Shown here piece after piece: positions 24,781 through 34,339 of a stretch of DNA of 64,000 bases (its first letter is position 1; every line of letters starts with the position of its first letter). The notes under the pieces are model-generated. The model did not search any database. It saw nothing but the letters and a program-made list of their open reading frames with translations, and was not told the origin of the DNA. Position numbers and translations under genes: made by a program. The stretch is taken from contig JAEWZY010000010.1 in the NCBI GenBank assembly GCA_023394955.1, forward strand, positions 58,867 to 122,866. The letters run 5' to 3'. The DNA comes from Bacillota bacterium (lineage in GTDB: Bacteria; Bacillota; UBA4882; UBA8346).

Positions 24781-25989
24781 TTATACCGGGGCTTGGGTAG
24801 TCGGGATGCAGACAGTCCTGCCCGGAATAAAGTCACTGGGCCGTAAACCCGGATTCAGGACCAGAATATCCGCGGCGCTCACCGTGAATCTTTCCGCGAT
24901 TGAGCTCAAATTTTCTCCCGCTTGGATCACATAGGTATTATTCCCCGGACAGGTGATGGGTTGTGCCGCCGGAATACAGATGCGTTGACCGGGGACCAGG
25001 CGGGCCGGATCTAAACCGGGATTGGCGGTTTGTAAGGCGCCTACCGAAACATCGAATCGAGTGGCGATCAAAAATAGGGTATCCCCCGGTTGAATCGTGT
25101 AAAAAGTGCCTCCCGGACAAGCTGGAGCTGCCTGTGGGACACAGATTGTCTGGCCGATCCGGAGGGCATTGGGATCAAGACCGGGATTAATTGCTAAGAT
25201 AGCTGAAACCGTGGTCCCAAACCGCTGCGCAATTAGGAATAGTGTATCACCGCTCCGAATTACATAGGGGACACTTCCTGTTGGACAAGTTGGCGGCGCT
25301 GCGCCGGGAATACAGATGATCCGGCCGACTTGCAGGGCATTGGGATCAAGGCCGGGATTGATGGCCAAGATAGCCGAGACAGTGGTGTTAAACCTCTGGG
25401 CTAGCGCAAATAACGTGTCGCCGCGTTGGATGGTATACGAAAAACTCCCCGTCGGACAGGTTGGTGGCGCTGCGCCGGGGATACAGATGATCCGGCCGAC
25501 TTGCAAGGCATTAGGATCGAGGCCGGGATTGATGGCTAAGATAGCCGAGACAGTGGTGTTGAACCTCTGGGCTAGCGCAAATAGCGTGTCGCCGCGTTGG
25601 ATGGTATATGAGAAACTTCCTGCCGGACAAGTAACGGTCGGCTCGCCGGGGATGCAGACAGTTTGACCGACTTGAAGCGCATTAGGGTTGATACCTGGAT
25701 TAATGGCAATAATCGACGCTACGGTGGTCCCAAATCGCTGCGCTAACGCAAACAGAGTATCACCGCTTCTAATAACATACGGAAAACTATTTTCCGGACA
25801 GACTACGGGAGCTGCACCGGGAATGCAGATTCTCTGTCCGATTTGAAGCGCATTGGGATTAATACCGGGATTGATGGCGATAATCGCGTTAACTGTAGTG
25901 TTATATGTTTGAGCAAGCCTAAACAATGTATCTCCTGCTTGAACACTATAAACAAATGATCCCGGAGGACATTGGGTCGACACATTCAT
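24781..25989 (-). CDS. Seven-LysM peptidoglycan-binding protein
   Basis: 402 residues made almost wholly of seven LysM modules of about 55 residues, each with a Y-x-I/V-x-x-GDT-L start and a C-I/V-P end. Each unit carries two cysteines (CP at the linker, CIP at the end), suggesting one disulfide per module. Modules 3 and 4 are nearly identical in protein and DNA (about 25270-25640), a sign of recent duplication or gene conversion. No signal peptide or catalytic domain is seen. Similar multi-LysM proteins of spore formers coat spores or cortex, so a spore or wall role is likely but unproven. GTG at 25992 is an alternative start. Confidence 0.88.
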   Translation of the reverse strand: MNVSTQCPPGSFVYSVQAGDTLFRLAQTYNTTVNAIIAINPGINPNALQIGQRICIPGAAPVVCPENSFPYVIRSGDTLFALAQRFGTTVASIIAINPGINPNALQVGQTVCIPGEPTVTCPAGSFSYTIQRGDTLFALAQRFNTTVSAILAINPGLDPNALQVGRIICIPGAAPPTCPTGSFSYTIQRGDTLFALAQRFNTTVSAILAINPGLDPNALQVGRIICIPGAAPPTCPTGSVPYVIRSGDTLFLIAQRFGTTVSAILAINPGLDPNALRIGQTICVPQAAPACPGGTFYTIQPGDTLFLIATRFDVSVGALQTANPGLDPARLVPGQRICIPAAQPITCPGNNTYVIQAGENLSSIAERFTVSAADILVLNPGLRPSDFIPGRTVCIPTTQAPV

Positions 25990-26233
25990 CACTTCTTTCC
26001 TTGGACGTTTAGTATATAGTATTTAGGATGCTATGATCTTTGGACCATGCTTTTGGCATTGATTTTAGCTTTTCAACTGATTGACTCGGGCGCAACAAAA
26101 AAGAGTGCCCATCATTGACAAGCAGCTCCTATAGGTTCATTATTTACTTTTTAAACAAATTATTTTCTTTTCGGTTTTTCATCTAAAAATTGCTATAATA
26201 GTCTTATGTTAAAAACTATCCGGAGGCGATACC

Positions 26234-26533
26234 ATGAACCAAAATCCTCTCGAAGTCATCAAAAACAATGATACGGAATTGTTTAACACTATTGGGGCTG
26301 CCCGTAGCCTGGCTTTTCAAGAGGGCCCTTTGTCGCTTAAGCATAAACTCTTAATCGCCCTGGCGTTGGACGCGGCCCATGGCGCAGCCAATGGCGTTAA
26401 AAGCCTTGCTAAACAAGCTTTGGATGCTGGGGCCACCAAGGCCGAAATCACCGATGCTTTACGGGTCGCTTACTTCATTACCGGTGTAGGCAGTATCTAT
26501 ACTGCTGCTCAAGGACTACAGGAAATATTTTAA
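26234..26533 (+). CDS. Carboxymuconolactone decarboxylase-family (AhpD-like) protein
   Basis: 99 residues of all-helical CMD fold. KHKLLIALALDAAHGAANGV corresponds to the AhpD active-site helix, but the two redox cysteines (C-x-x-C) are both Ala here. HG remains, and the disulfide-reductase chemistry of AhpD is therefore unlikely. KAEITDALRVAYFITGVGS is the usual second half. CGGAGGC lies before the ATG, and a TATAAT at 26194-26199 may be its -10. The function of the cysteine-free members is unknown. Confidence 0.82.
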   Translation: MNQNPLEVIKNNDTELFNTIGAARSLAFQEGPLSLKHKLLIALALDAAHGAANGVKSLAKQALDAGATKAEITDALRVAYFITGVGSIYTAAQGLQEIF

Positions 26534-26640
26534 GGATGGTTAAAAATCAACACTTATCCGGATCATGATAAACTATAGTATGAGTCGATCACCCTCAACA
26601 TATGATTTATTATCGTGTATTAACGAAGGAGAGTGAGCAA

Positions 26641-27534
26641 TTGATTCCGGATAATTGTGATTTAAACCCGAATGTAGTCCCTGCATTGCTTGACGAGATG
26701 TTGTTTTGGAACCGTCAACTGGATGAACATGCGCGGTTGATTCGTAGTGGAGTTGATTTAGGCCAAGATGATGTAATTCAAGAAGCCGACCAATATGTGG
26801 CCCTCTATGACCGTGTGTTAAGCAAGCTGCAGTCACCAGGGGTAAACGCCAATCCGACAATAGTCAACCGCTTACTGTGCCAAACCAAAACGTTGGCCGC
26901 AGGTTTACGGGAGTCAAAAATCGAAGTGGGTTGTGGAATTGCCGAGTGCCGAATTAAGGCGATTATTCCGGCGGAGATACTAAACCACACCCGGCAAGAG
27001 TTAGATTATTTGATCGGCAAATTAAACGCGGTAATCGGCGGGCCTGTTCCCACCTGGGCGGACCTCGGCTTGGACCATTCTCAACAGCCGGTATCTCTAG
27101 TCCCCCGGATGTTATTGGAAGAAATCGAAGATCTTTCTGTCTGTCAGGTGAGTCTGGAGGAAATGTTATTTTTGACCCATAATTCGGCGGAACACGCCAA
27201 ATTACTGGCTGAACATTTTAGGCCAATTGAGCAAATACAATTCACCCAAGAAGCATCCCAATTCAGTGTGGAATTCGACCAATTACACCAGCAAACCTTC
27301 CAAAGCCGGGGCCAACGGCGTAATCTAGCTGATACCATGCAATCCGCCTCCGAATTGAATCAAAACTGGCTCAATTATTTGTTAGATCTCAACCGGTTAC
27401 TAGCCACTTGCCAGATCCAGGGACGGCAGACTAATTTCTGGCCGGCATTAGGGGTCCACATTTACCGGGAGCAAGGGTATTTTCAATCCATACTAATAGC
27501 TTTAATACCAAGAGCCCAAGCGGAAAATTGTTAA
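26641..27534 (+). CDS. DUF2935 protein, hemerythrin-like double domain
   Basis: 297 residues with two DUF2935 repeats. The first begins EMLFWNRQLDEHARLIRSGV and the second EEMLFLTHNSAEHAKLLAEHF. Each has an E-x-L-F-W/L...E-H-A pattern that could bind a metal, as in ferritin/hemerythrin-like bundles. The TTG at 26641 is chosen because AAGGAG lies nine bases upstream; an ATG at 26602 has no RBS. The family is common in Bacilli and Clostridia, and its function is not established. Confidence 0.82.
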   Translation: MIPDNCDLNPNVVPALLDEMLFWNRQLDEHARLIRSGVDLGQDDVIQEADQYVALYDRVLSKLQSPGVNANPTIVNRLLCQTKTLAAGLRESKIEVGCGIAECRIKAIIPAEILNHTRQELDYLIGKLNAVIGGPVPTWADLGLDHSQQPVSLVPRMLLEEIEDLSVCQVSLEEMLFLTHNSAEHAKLLAEHFRPIEQIQFTQEASQFSVEFDQLHQQTFQSRGQRRNLADTMQSASELNQNWLNYLLDLNRLLATCQIQGRQTNFWPALGVHIYREQGYFQSILIALIPRAQAENC

Positions 27535-28012
27535 AACTGTAATTCGTGTAGCCAGTTAAGAATTATAGGTGTATCAGAATTCTCGGTGGGGTATAATTTC
27601 GGAACAAGGATTAAGAACACCAGTAATACTCAGAAAATTTATCGTCGCTATCGCGAACAGTAATTGGATACCAACGCGCGTCAAGAGCTTTCTGATCATT
27701 TGCAGAAAGCTCTCTACTATTACCGTGGTGAAGTCGGGATTAAATAAAAAACAACAAGCTTGATACTACTTGACTCGTTATATAAAAATCTTTTCAGGTT
27801 GGAATAATTTAAGTAGCCTCGAATAATATTTTATTATTCTTAATAATTTGGAATTTCAAATTAAATCCTTCAAATTAGGATGATTCATAAAATCATTAAT
27901 CTTCATTCTTAATTCGATTAAGAAACACGCTATACGCTATAATATACTTATCTAAAAAAATTTTAAGGTAAAAAGATTCTTTATAACCGGAGAAGATTTA
28001 ACCGGAAATTGA
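27535..28012. other. Intergenic region with a possible decayed gene
   Basis: The plus strand from 27571 reads as an open frame with coding-like composition, including YNFGTRIKNTSNTQKIYRRY and, after an in-frame TAA at 27661-27663, QELSDHLQKALYYYRGEVGI to a stop at 27745-27747. It has no RBS and the family is unknown. The rest is AT-rich with no gene. No clear terminator for the racemase operon was found. Confidence 0.3.
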
Positions 28013-29296
28013 TCAGATTTCCCACAATCCGGTAGCGGGATTTTCGATATAATAAATCGATTCCCCATCTTTTAAAGTATTATAGCCACACTTAAGCCGA
28101 TCCGGTTGATAACGCTCAAGGGCTTCGTCTAAAGGCATATAGTTATAATTGACGCTTTCAATCTCTTCTTTAGACAAGCCCTTGCAAGCATAGGTAATCT
28201 TAAATCTTCCATCGGACGAACCATGAATTAAATGCGCCGCTATGGACAATCTTTCCTGCAGTTCGCCATTGGCCGCTACCAGCTGTAAAACTCTGTCCCG
28301 CCCAATATATCCGTATTTCCTAATCAACCGGTCGGAAATATCACTTTCGCCGAACCCTCTCAAACCCGGAGCTATAATCAATAATTCCCCATTGTCGGCC
28401 ATAGCCAGTTTAGTCCGATAGACCGCTTTATCAGCAATCCAAGTCTTTTTGAATATCTTCTCGTCCAGATACACAACAACTTTTTTTAGGGGCTTGCCCA
28501 CTTTAATAATATTAACCTGTTGACTCAATTCCACTGCCTTTTCAAAGACAAAACGTTTCGTTCCGATGAACAAGCCAGCTAATTCCGGCAATTCATCTTC
28601 TGCGCTGACTATTGTCCGGTTAACACAGAAAAGGTAAACCAGCGGGATATTTCTAAGATAATTTTCACTGGCAAAATCGTACAACTTTCTAACCGGAGAA
28701 TGGTCCTTTCCGATGATCTTCTCCATACCAAAAGCAGCTCCGATAAAGTGAGACTTATGAATGATATCCGGACCGCCGCAACCTACAAAGATATTCTTAT
28801 TATAGTTTGCCATTCCTACAACTTCATGGGGCAATACCTGCCCCACCGATATGAGGCGATCATACTCCCCACTGACCAGCCGTTTGTTAATCTTGACTTC
28901 AATCGGTTGGGCGAGGAGTCCTTCCGAAAGCCGCTTGACAACATCCCCCGGAATCTCGCCTATCTTCACCACATCATTATTCCAGTCGTGTGCTATAAAT
29001 TTATCTAGAGGAATCTCTTCCCCGAACATCTCCCGTAGTTCCATTTCGGTCATGGGCTCATGTGTGCCTGAAGCCGGCATAATCGAAATTTCACGACCTT
29101 CCTTCAACTGATTATACAGTAGAGCGGTTATCTCTCCGCCTCCGGAATGTTTCCGGGAAAAATCCGGCGGAAGGATCAAAATTTTCTCCCCGTCCGGAAT
29201 GATCTCAGTAAACTTTTTCAGAAAAGCGGCCGCCTCTTCCGTTGTTATCGCAAAATTATCTCCAATACATATCATACTATTATCCATGATATCCAT
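28013..29296 (-). CDS. Nickel-dependent lactate racemase-family protein (LarA-like)
   Basis: 427 residues. The N-terminal DUF2088 half shows ILPPDFSRKHSGGGE, then IMPASGTHEPM with a His near residue 79 and the HDWNND segment. RLISVGQVLPHEVVGM and YNKNIFVGCGGPDII supply a second His and a Lys, placed like the His and cofactor-linked Lys of LarA, and IHKSHFIG a further His. LarA uses the nickel-pincer nucleotide cofactor to racemise lactate. Relatives racemise or epimerise other 2-hydroxyacids. The cofactor-making LarBCE genes are not in this window. It is the last gene of the operon, next to a D-2-hydroxyacid dehydrogenase, which supports a hydroxyacid substrate. Confidence 0.8.
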   Translation of the reverse strand: MDIMDNSMICIGDNFAITTEEAAAFLKKFTEIIPDGEKILILPPDFSRKHSGGGEITALLYNQLKEGREISIMPASGTHEPMTEMELREMFGEEIPLDKFIAHDWNNDVVKIGEIPGDVVKRLSEGLLAQPIEVKINKRLVSGEYDRLISVGQVLPHEVVGMANYNKNIFVGCGGPDIIHKSHFIGAAFGMEKIIGKDHSPVRKLYDFASENYLRNIPLVYLFCVNRTIVSAEDELPELAGLFIGTKRFVFEKAVELSQQVNIIKVGKPLKKVVVYLDEKIFKKTWIADKAVYRTKLAMADNGELLIIAPGLRGFGESDISDRLIRKYGYIGRDRVLQLVAANGELQERLSIAAHLIHGSSDGRFKITYACKGLSKEEIESVNYNYMPLDEALERYQPDRLKCGYNTLKDGESIYYIENPATGLWEI

Positions 29297-29341
29297 GATT
29301 TCATTATTCCTTTATCAATATTGATCAGACATTATATCGTA

Positions 29342-30313
29342 TTACACTTTTAAAAATTCCTTAATCTCCGGTATAAGCTCCACCTTATCTAACTCACCTT
29401 CATTAAAATGAGTTACACTCCGGATACAACTTTCAGCCATTTTATTATGGGCTTCATCCGTATTAGAGCCGATATGAGGGACTAAAACTACATTGGGTAA
29501 TTCGCGCAAATCTTTCGTTCCTGACGGGAGATAAGGTTCATTATGATAAACGTCTAGAGCCGCTCCGGCAATCGCACCCGAACTGACCGCGTTATAAAGA
29601 GCATCTTCATCAATTACCTTACCCCGGGCGGTATTAATCAAAAAAGCATTTCTTTTCATCATTTTCAATCTTTTTTCGTTAATAAAACTAAAATTTTCTT
29701 GATTCATCGGCATATGAAGTGAAACAAAATCCGCATCTTTGACACATTCTTCAAAACTGTCGGAGAGAATAGCCAAACCACCGCGATCAAATTGTGACGC
29801 ATTGATATCAAAAGCATTAATCTTCATTCCAAAACCGTTTTTGGCGATGGCCGCCACTTTGCGGCCAATCTTTCCGAAGCCTATAATAGCCAAGGTTTTT
29901 CCCTGCAATTCAACTCCTGACTTGGTACCCCATTGAGCGTGTTTCACCATACAATCCGCTTCAGGGATCCGCCTGGCTAAACTCAACATAAACCCAATTG
30001 CTAGTTCAGCAACGGAATCATCTAGGGTCCCGGGAGTGAAGGAAACGAAAATCTTTCTTTTTTTGCAAATATCCAACGGAATGGCGTCATACCCCACTCC
30101 GAATCTTGCAATCAAGGAATTCTCATGCAATTGATTGAAAAATGATTCCGGGTAACTGTCCGCTCCTAAAATAAAGCATTTAGCTGCGGTCTTCTTCTGA
30201 CAGTGAAGCATCTTTTCGGATTCGGCGCATTCAAAGATGAAAAATTCCATTCCCGACTGGTCAAAGATAGGTTGCCCTTTGCGGTAAATATCCTTTTGAA
30301 CAATTACTTTCAC
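29342..30313 (-). CDS. D-2-hydroxyacid dehydrogenase (NAD-dependent)
   Basis: 323 residues. The NAD-binding Rossmann motif LAIIGFGKIGRKVAAIA starts near residue 146. LINTARGKVIDEDAL carries the catalytic Arg, and GAALDVYHNEPYLP the catalytic Glu. His of VPHIGSNTDEA completes the triad. It oxidises a D-2-hydroxyacid to a 2-oxoacid or runs the reverse. The start codon is GTG with AAGGAG. It lies between the transporter ATPase gene and the racemase-like gene in one operon. Confidence 0.88.
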   Translation of the reverse strand: MKVIVQKDIYRKGQPIFDQSGMEFFIFECAESEKMLHCQKKTAAKCFILGADSYPESFFNQLHENSLIARFGVGYDAIPLDICKKRKIFVSFTPGTLDDSVAELAIGFMLSLARRIPEADCMVKHAQWGTKSGVELQGKTLAIIGFGKIGRKVAAIAKNGFGMKINAFDINASQFDRGGLAILSDSFEECVKDADFVSLHMPMNQENFSFINEKRLKMMKRNAFLINTARGKVIDEDALYNAVSSGAIAGAALDVYHNEPYLPSGTKDLRELPNVVLVPHIGSNTDEAHNKMAESCIRSVTHFNEGELDKVELIPEIKEFLKV

Positions 30314-30363
30314 GTAAGTATCTCCTTTACCAAAGATAATGTACCAATAAACCGCTCAATAAA

Positions 30364-31341
30364 TTATTTATCCTCCAAATGACATGCGATAAAATGGCTA
30401 TTGCCACAATCTCGCAAAACCGGTTCTTTCACATTACAAATATCCATAGCTTTAGGGCAGCGGGGATGAAAACGGCATCCATCCGGCGGATTTAGGGGGC
30501 TAGGAACATCGCCCTCCAAAATAATCCGCTTCTTTTTATAACTTGGGTTGGGAACCGGAATTGCTGAAATCAACGATTGAGTATAAGGATGCAGCGGATT
30601 ACTGTATAGACCGTCTTTCTCCGCCATCTCAACAATTTTTCCCAAATACATTACAATCACTTTATCGCTGATATGCTTTACCACACTTAAATTATGAGAA
30701 ATAAAAAGATAGGTCAGGCCATAATCCTTTTGTAAGTCCTGTAAGATGTTGATTACCTGCGCCTGAATTGAAACATCCAGCGCCGAAACGGGTTCATCTG
30801 CTATAACCAGCTTTGGACCTACTGCTAATGCCCTGGCAACCGCAATTCTTTGCCTCTGCCCGCCACTAAACTCGTGGGGATAACGCCCCATTTGTTCAGT
30901 AGACAATCCCACTTGCTCCAGCAAGGCCGCAACTTTTTCATTCCGTTCCTGTCTGCTCTTTGTTAGTTTATGGATGTCCATTGGTTCTCCGATGATTTCA
31001 GCGATCGTCATCCGGGGATTCAACGAAGCATAAGGATCCTGAAAGATAATCTGCATCTCCCGACGAAATTCGAATAACTCCTTCGGCTTCAAAGACAGTA
31101 TATCTTTACCCTGAAAAACAATCTCTCCCGCAGTAGCCCTTTCTAAAAGCAATAAAGTAGCTCCTAAGGTAGATTTTCCACATCCCGATTCGCCAACTAG
31201 GCCGATAGTTTCTCCTTTATTGATCTGAAAATTGACATTGTCCACAGCCTTTACATAACCTACCGTTCTTTGAAAGACTCCGGCCTTTACCGGATAATAT
31301 TTTTTCAAGTTCTTAACAGTTAAGATCTTTTCTGCCGCCAT
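30364..31341 (-). CDS. Oligopeptide/dipeptide ABC transporter ATP-binding protein (OppF/DppF type)
   Basis: 325 residues. Walker A GLVGESGCGKST, the Q loop in IIFQDPYASLNPRM, signature SGGQRQRIAVARAL, and Walker B LVIADEPVSALD with H loop ISHNLS are complete. The C-terminal oligopeptide-transport extension with cysteines (GCRFHPRCPKAMDIC) is typical of the Opp/Dpp/nickel group and can hold a [4Fe-4S]-type or structural site. It pairs with the upstream OppD-type ATPase. Confidence 0.92.
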   Translation of the reverse strand: MAAEKILTVKNLKKYYPVKAGVFQRTVGYVKAVDNVNFQINKGETIGLVGESGCGKSTLGATLLLLERATAGEIVFQGKDILSLKPKELFEFRREMQIIFQDPYASLNPRMTIAEIIGEPMDIHKLTKSRQERNEKVAALLEQVGLSTEQMGRYPHEFSGGQRQRIAVARALAVGPKLVIADEPVSALDVSIQAQVINILQDLQKDYGLTYLFISHNLSVVKHISDKVIVMYLGKIVEMAEKDGLYSNPLHPYTQSLISAIPVPNPSYKKKRIILEGDVPSPLNPPDGCRFHPRCPKAMDICNVKEPVLRDCGNSHFIACHLEDK

Positions 31342-31384
31342 AGGTCTCCCTCCTTAAGCTTACCACCAACATAAGCATCCTTTT

Positions 31385-32383
31385 CTACAACGCAGCCAGT
31401 CTTTCCGAATACCAACACCTTACCGAATGGCCATTTTCAACCTCAATCAATTCAGGCTGTTCCTGCAGGCAATGTTCGTCCGCCAACGGACATCTATCAT
31501 GAAACCGGCAACCATGGGGAAAATTTAAAGCGCTTGGAACCATACCAGGAATCGTTTCTAACTTATCCGATTTTATATCCAAACGCGGGATTGATCTCAT
31601 TAGACCCAATGTATACGGGTGTTTAGGATTGGTAAACAATTGCTTCACGGTAGCGTATTCCACTACTTTCCCGGCGTACATCACCGCCACTTGATCAGCC
31701 ACTTCGGCGATAATCCCCAAATCATGAGTGATCATCAGCATGGACATCTCATATTTCTTTTTTAAATTATCAATTAAATCCAGTATTTGAGCCTGAATCG
31801 TAACATCCAAGGCGGTAGTAGGTTCATCGGCAATCAGCAATTGAGGATTACAAGCTAAAGCCATGGCAATCATCACCCGTTGCCGCATTCCGCCGCTCAA
31901 TTGATGGGGATACTCCCCGGCCCGCTGCCGCGGGGAAGGTATCCCAACTTTCGTCAACATATCAACCGCCCGTTTCATGGCCTCTTCTCCTGAAACATCT
32001 TCATGATTATAAATCGCTTCGGCGATTTGATCGCCGACTTTATATACCGGGTTTAAGGAAGTCATCGGTTCTTGGAAGATCATAGAAATATCTTTTCCTC
32101 TGACCATGCGCATCTCTTCATCATCACATTCCAGCAAATTCTTACCTTTAAAAAGAACCTCCCCCCCGGCAATCTTAGCGGGCGGTTCAGCGAGCAACCG
32201 CATTATCGAAAAGGCGGTAACACTTTTACCGCAACCGGATTCTCCAACCAATCCCAAAGTTTGACCCCTCAAAATCCGCAGATCGATTCCGTCAACTGCT
32301 TTAGAAATTCCATCGTCAGTATAAAAATAAGTTTTTAGATTATTGATCTCCAGCAAACATTCGCTATGCAATACTGCCACCAC
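31385..32383 (-). CDS. Oligopeptide/dipeptide ABC transporter ATP-binding protein (OppD/DppD type)
   Basis: 332 residues. Walker A GLVGESGCGKSV, signature LSGGMRQRVMIAMALA, Walker B LLIADEPTTALD and H loop ITHDLGI are all present. The C-terminal GCRFHDRCPLADEHC is the family cysteine box. The first codon is GTG and its exact position is uncertain by a codon or two. Confidence 0.92.
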   Translation of the reverse strand: MVAVLHSECLLEINNLKTYFYTDDGISKAVDGIDLRILRGQTLGLVGESGCGKSVTAFSIMRLLAEPPAKIAGGEVLFKGKNLLECDDEEMRMVRGKDISMIFQEPMTSLNPVYKVGDQIAEAIYNHEDVSGEEAMKRAVDMLTKVGIPSPRQRAGEYPHQLSGGMRQRVMIAMALACNPQLLIADEPTTALDVTIQAQILDLIDNLKKKYEMSMLMITHDLGIIAEVADQVAVMYAGKVVEYATVKQLFTNPKHPYTLGLMRSIPRLDIKSDKLETIPGMVPSALNFPHGCRFHDRCPLADEHCLQEQPELIEVENGHSVRCWYSERLAAL

Positions 32384-32415
32384 ACTTCCTCAAATCTGAT
32401 TTTTGACTATAATCT

Positions 32416-33288
32416 TCAGTTTTTGGGATCTAAAAAATCACGCAAGCCGTCACCGAGCATATTAATGGACAAAACCGCGATCATGATAGCTATTGCCGGA
32501 TACATGCTCAGCCAATAAGCATCAAGGATTTTATCCAGTCCCTCGGAGATCAAATTTCCCCAACTGGGGGCGGGAGGTTGAACTCCCAATCCCAAAAAGC
32601 TCAATCCGGCCTCAGCGCGGATAGCAGTAGCGGTCCAAAGAGCTCCGCTGACAATAAGGGTTCCGGAGATGTTGGGAAGAATATGTTTTAAAATGATCAA
32701 TAGATCCGAAGCGCCGTAGGCCTGAGCCGCTTTTACATACACAGCCTGTTTCAGCTTTAAGGTTTCACCCCGGGCCAGTCTGGCAAACCTGGCTATAAAC
32801 GATATGCCCAAAGCAAGAATAATATTGAGTTCTCCGCCGCCAATCACCATCAAAATCAGTATTCCAAGTACGATAGTGGGGAAAGTCATGGAAATATTGA
32901 TAATTTCCATAACAACCGTATCAATCCATCCGCCCTTATACCCCGCCAATATTCCAATTAAAGAACCGGCCATCATTCCTAAAAAAATTGAAGATATTGC
33001 AATAATAACCGTACTGCGGGTCGCCCAGATTATACGGGAATATAAATCACGGCCAAAAGCATCGGTGCCGAACCAATGATCCCCGCCCGGTTCGGCAAGG
33101 CGTTGAATGATATTTTGTTCAGTCGGATCATGAGTGGCGAGCAACGGGGCAAAAATACTAATAAGCACCAGTATCAGGCAACCGATGATTCCGACATATA
33201 CCAGTTTGTTCTTTAAAACTTTCTTCAAAATCCTTTGACGCCGCGAGCGTTCAACAGTATCTTCATTCTTTAAAATGTTCTCTAACAT
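32416..33288 (-). CDS. Peptide-type ABC transporter permease (OppC/DppC)
   Basis: 290 residues with about six membrane spans and the short cytoplasmic N-terminus of DppC. HWFGTDAFGRDLYSRII is the diagnostic OppC/DppC N-terminal motif. The EAA loop (KAAQAYGASDLLIILKHILP) and the LSFLGLGVQPPAPSWGNLI motif are clear. It ends 32 bases before the OppD-type gene. Confidence 0.93.
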   Translation of the reverse strand: MLENILKNEDTVERSRRQRILKKVLKNKLVYVGIIGCLILVLISIFAPLLATHDPTEQNIIQRLAEPGGDHWFGTDAFGRDLYSRIIWATRSTVIIAISSIFLGMMAGSLIGILAGYKGGWIDTVVMEIINISMTFPTIVLGILILMVIGGGELNIILALGISFIARFARLARGETLKLKQAVYVKAAQAYGASDLLIILKHILPNISGTLIVSGALWTATAIRAEAGLSFLGLGVQPPAPSWGNLISEGLDKILDAYWLSMYPAIAIMIAVLSINMLGDGLRDFLDPKN

Positions 33289-33298
33289 CAGTTACCAC

Positions 33299-34240
33299 CT
33301 ACTTATAACTTATTCTCGGATCGATTATGGCATATAATAAATCAGTCAAAAGATTGATTAAGGTTGCAAATATTACATAAACAAAGATTATAGCCTGGAT
33401 CAAAAAGTAATCCCTTTGAGTGATAGCTCCAAAAATAAGCCGTCCAAAACCCGGCCTGGAAAAGGCGATTTCAATGGCGATCGAATCGCCAACCATCACG
33501 ATAGCATAAATACCAATCACTGACACAACAGATATTAATGAATTTCGCAAAGCATGTTTACTGATAACGGCAACTTGTTTAACGCCTTTGGCCTTTGCGG
33601 TACGTATATAATCTTCGTTTAAGACTTCTAACATAGCTGTTCGAGATATACGGGTAAGATACGATGCCATCCCCAACCCTCCGGCGACAGCGGGAAGAAA
33701 TCCATATTGCAAAAGACTTCCGATATTAGATAAGTCTCCGCCGCCCGCTATCGGGAACCATCCTAATTTTATAGAAAATAAGATCATCAACAAAATACCG
33801 ATTGCAAAACCGGGCAGTGAGATTCCGAATAATGAAACAACCCGTCCAATATAGTCGATTGCCGTATTCTTTTTTACAGCCGAAAAGATTCCCAAGGGTA
33901 TGCCCAATAATGAACCGATCAAAAGACCACCGGCAACTACAATCAATGTATAGGGAACAACTTCAAAGATCATCTCCGCCGCAGGCTTGCCTAACACCAG
34001 TGAATCTCCCAAATCACCCTTGAACAGGCCGCAAAAATAATTAAGGTACTGCTTCCAAACGGGTAAGTCCAAACCCATCTGCTGGCGGAGTGTAGCCAGC
34101 CCTTCGGCGGACATATATTGTCCCAACAAGGCTTCTGCCGGATCACCCGGCAAAACCCGGGCCGCCATAAAGATTAGGGTTAATGCAAAAAACAAGGTAA
34201 GAAAAACTCTCAAAATTCTTCGAATAAAATACGACGTCAT
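33299..34240 (-). CDS. Peptide-type ABC transporter permease (OppB/DppB)
   Basis: 313 residues with six membrane spans. RRILRVFLTLFFALTLIFMA starts the protein and VLPGDPAEALLG follows, as in DppB. The EAA loop reads RTAKAKGVKQVAVISKHALR, and FSRPGFGRLIFGAI is the C-terminal family motif. GGGGAGGG precedes the ATG. Confidence 0.93.
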   Translation of the reverse strand: MTSYFIRRILRVFLTLFFALTLIFMAARVLPGDPAEALLGQYMSAEGLATLRQQMGLDLPVWKQYLNYFCGLFKGDLGDSLVLGKPAAEMIFEVVPYTLIVVAGGLLIGSLLGIPLGIFSAVKKNTAIDYIGRVVSLFGISLPGFAIGILLMILFSIKLGWFPIAGGGDLSNIGSLLQYGFLPAVAGGLGMASYLTRISRTAMLEVLNEDYIRTAKAKGVKQVAVISKHALRNSLISVVSVIGIYAIVMVGDSIAIEIAFSRPGFGRLIFGAITQRDYFLIQAIIFVYVIFATLINLLTDLLYAIIDPRISYK

Positions 34241-34293
34241 AGTTAACCCTCCCCTGCCCTTAAAACTAACCGTTGTAGCCTTTTAGTTTATTG

Positions 34294-34324
34294 AAGGTCA
34301 GCCACCTCCAGGATGACTGACCTT
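34294..34324. promoter_or_regulatory. Stem-loop between binding-protein and permease genes
   Basis: Arms AAGGTCAG (34294-34301) and CTGACCTT (34317-34324). In the minus-strand mRNA it follows the binding-protein stop and is not trailed by a T run. It is more likely an mRNA-stabilising or attenuating hairpin that favours the upstream binding protein than a full terminator. Confidence 0.55.
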
Positions 34325-34339
34325 TTTACCCTTTTTAAA

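Noticed and set aside
25270..25640. Repeat array resembling CRISPR
   Set aside because: The repeats are in-frame LysM coding modules, not short repeats with unique spacers.
24963..25666. Plus-strand open frames opposite the LysM gene
   Set aside because: Antisense shadows created by the repeated, codon-biased LysM sequence.
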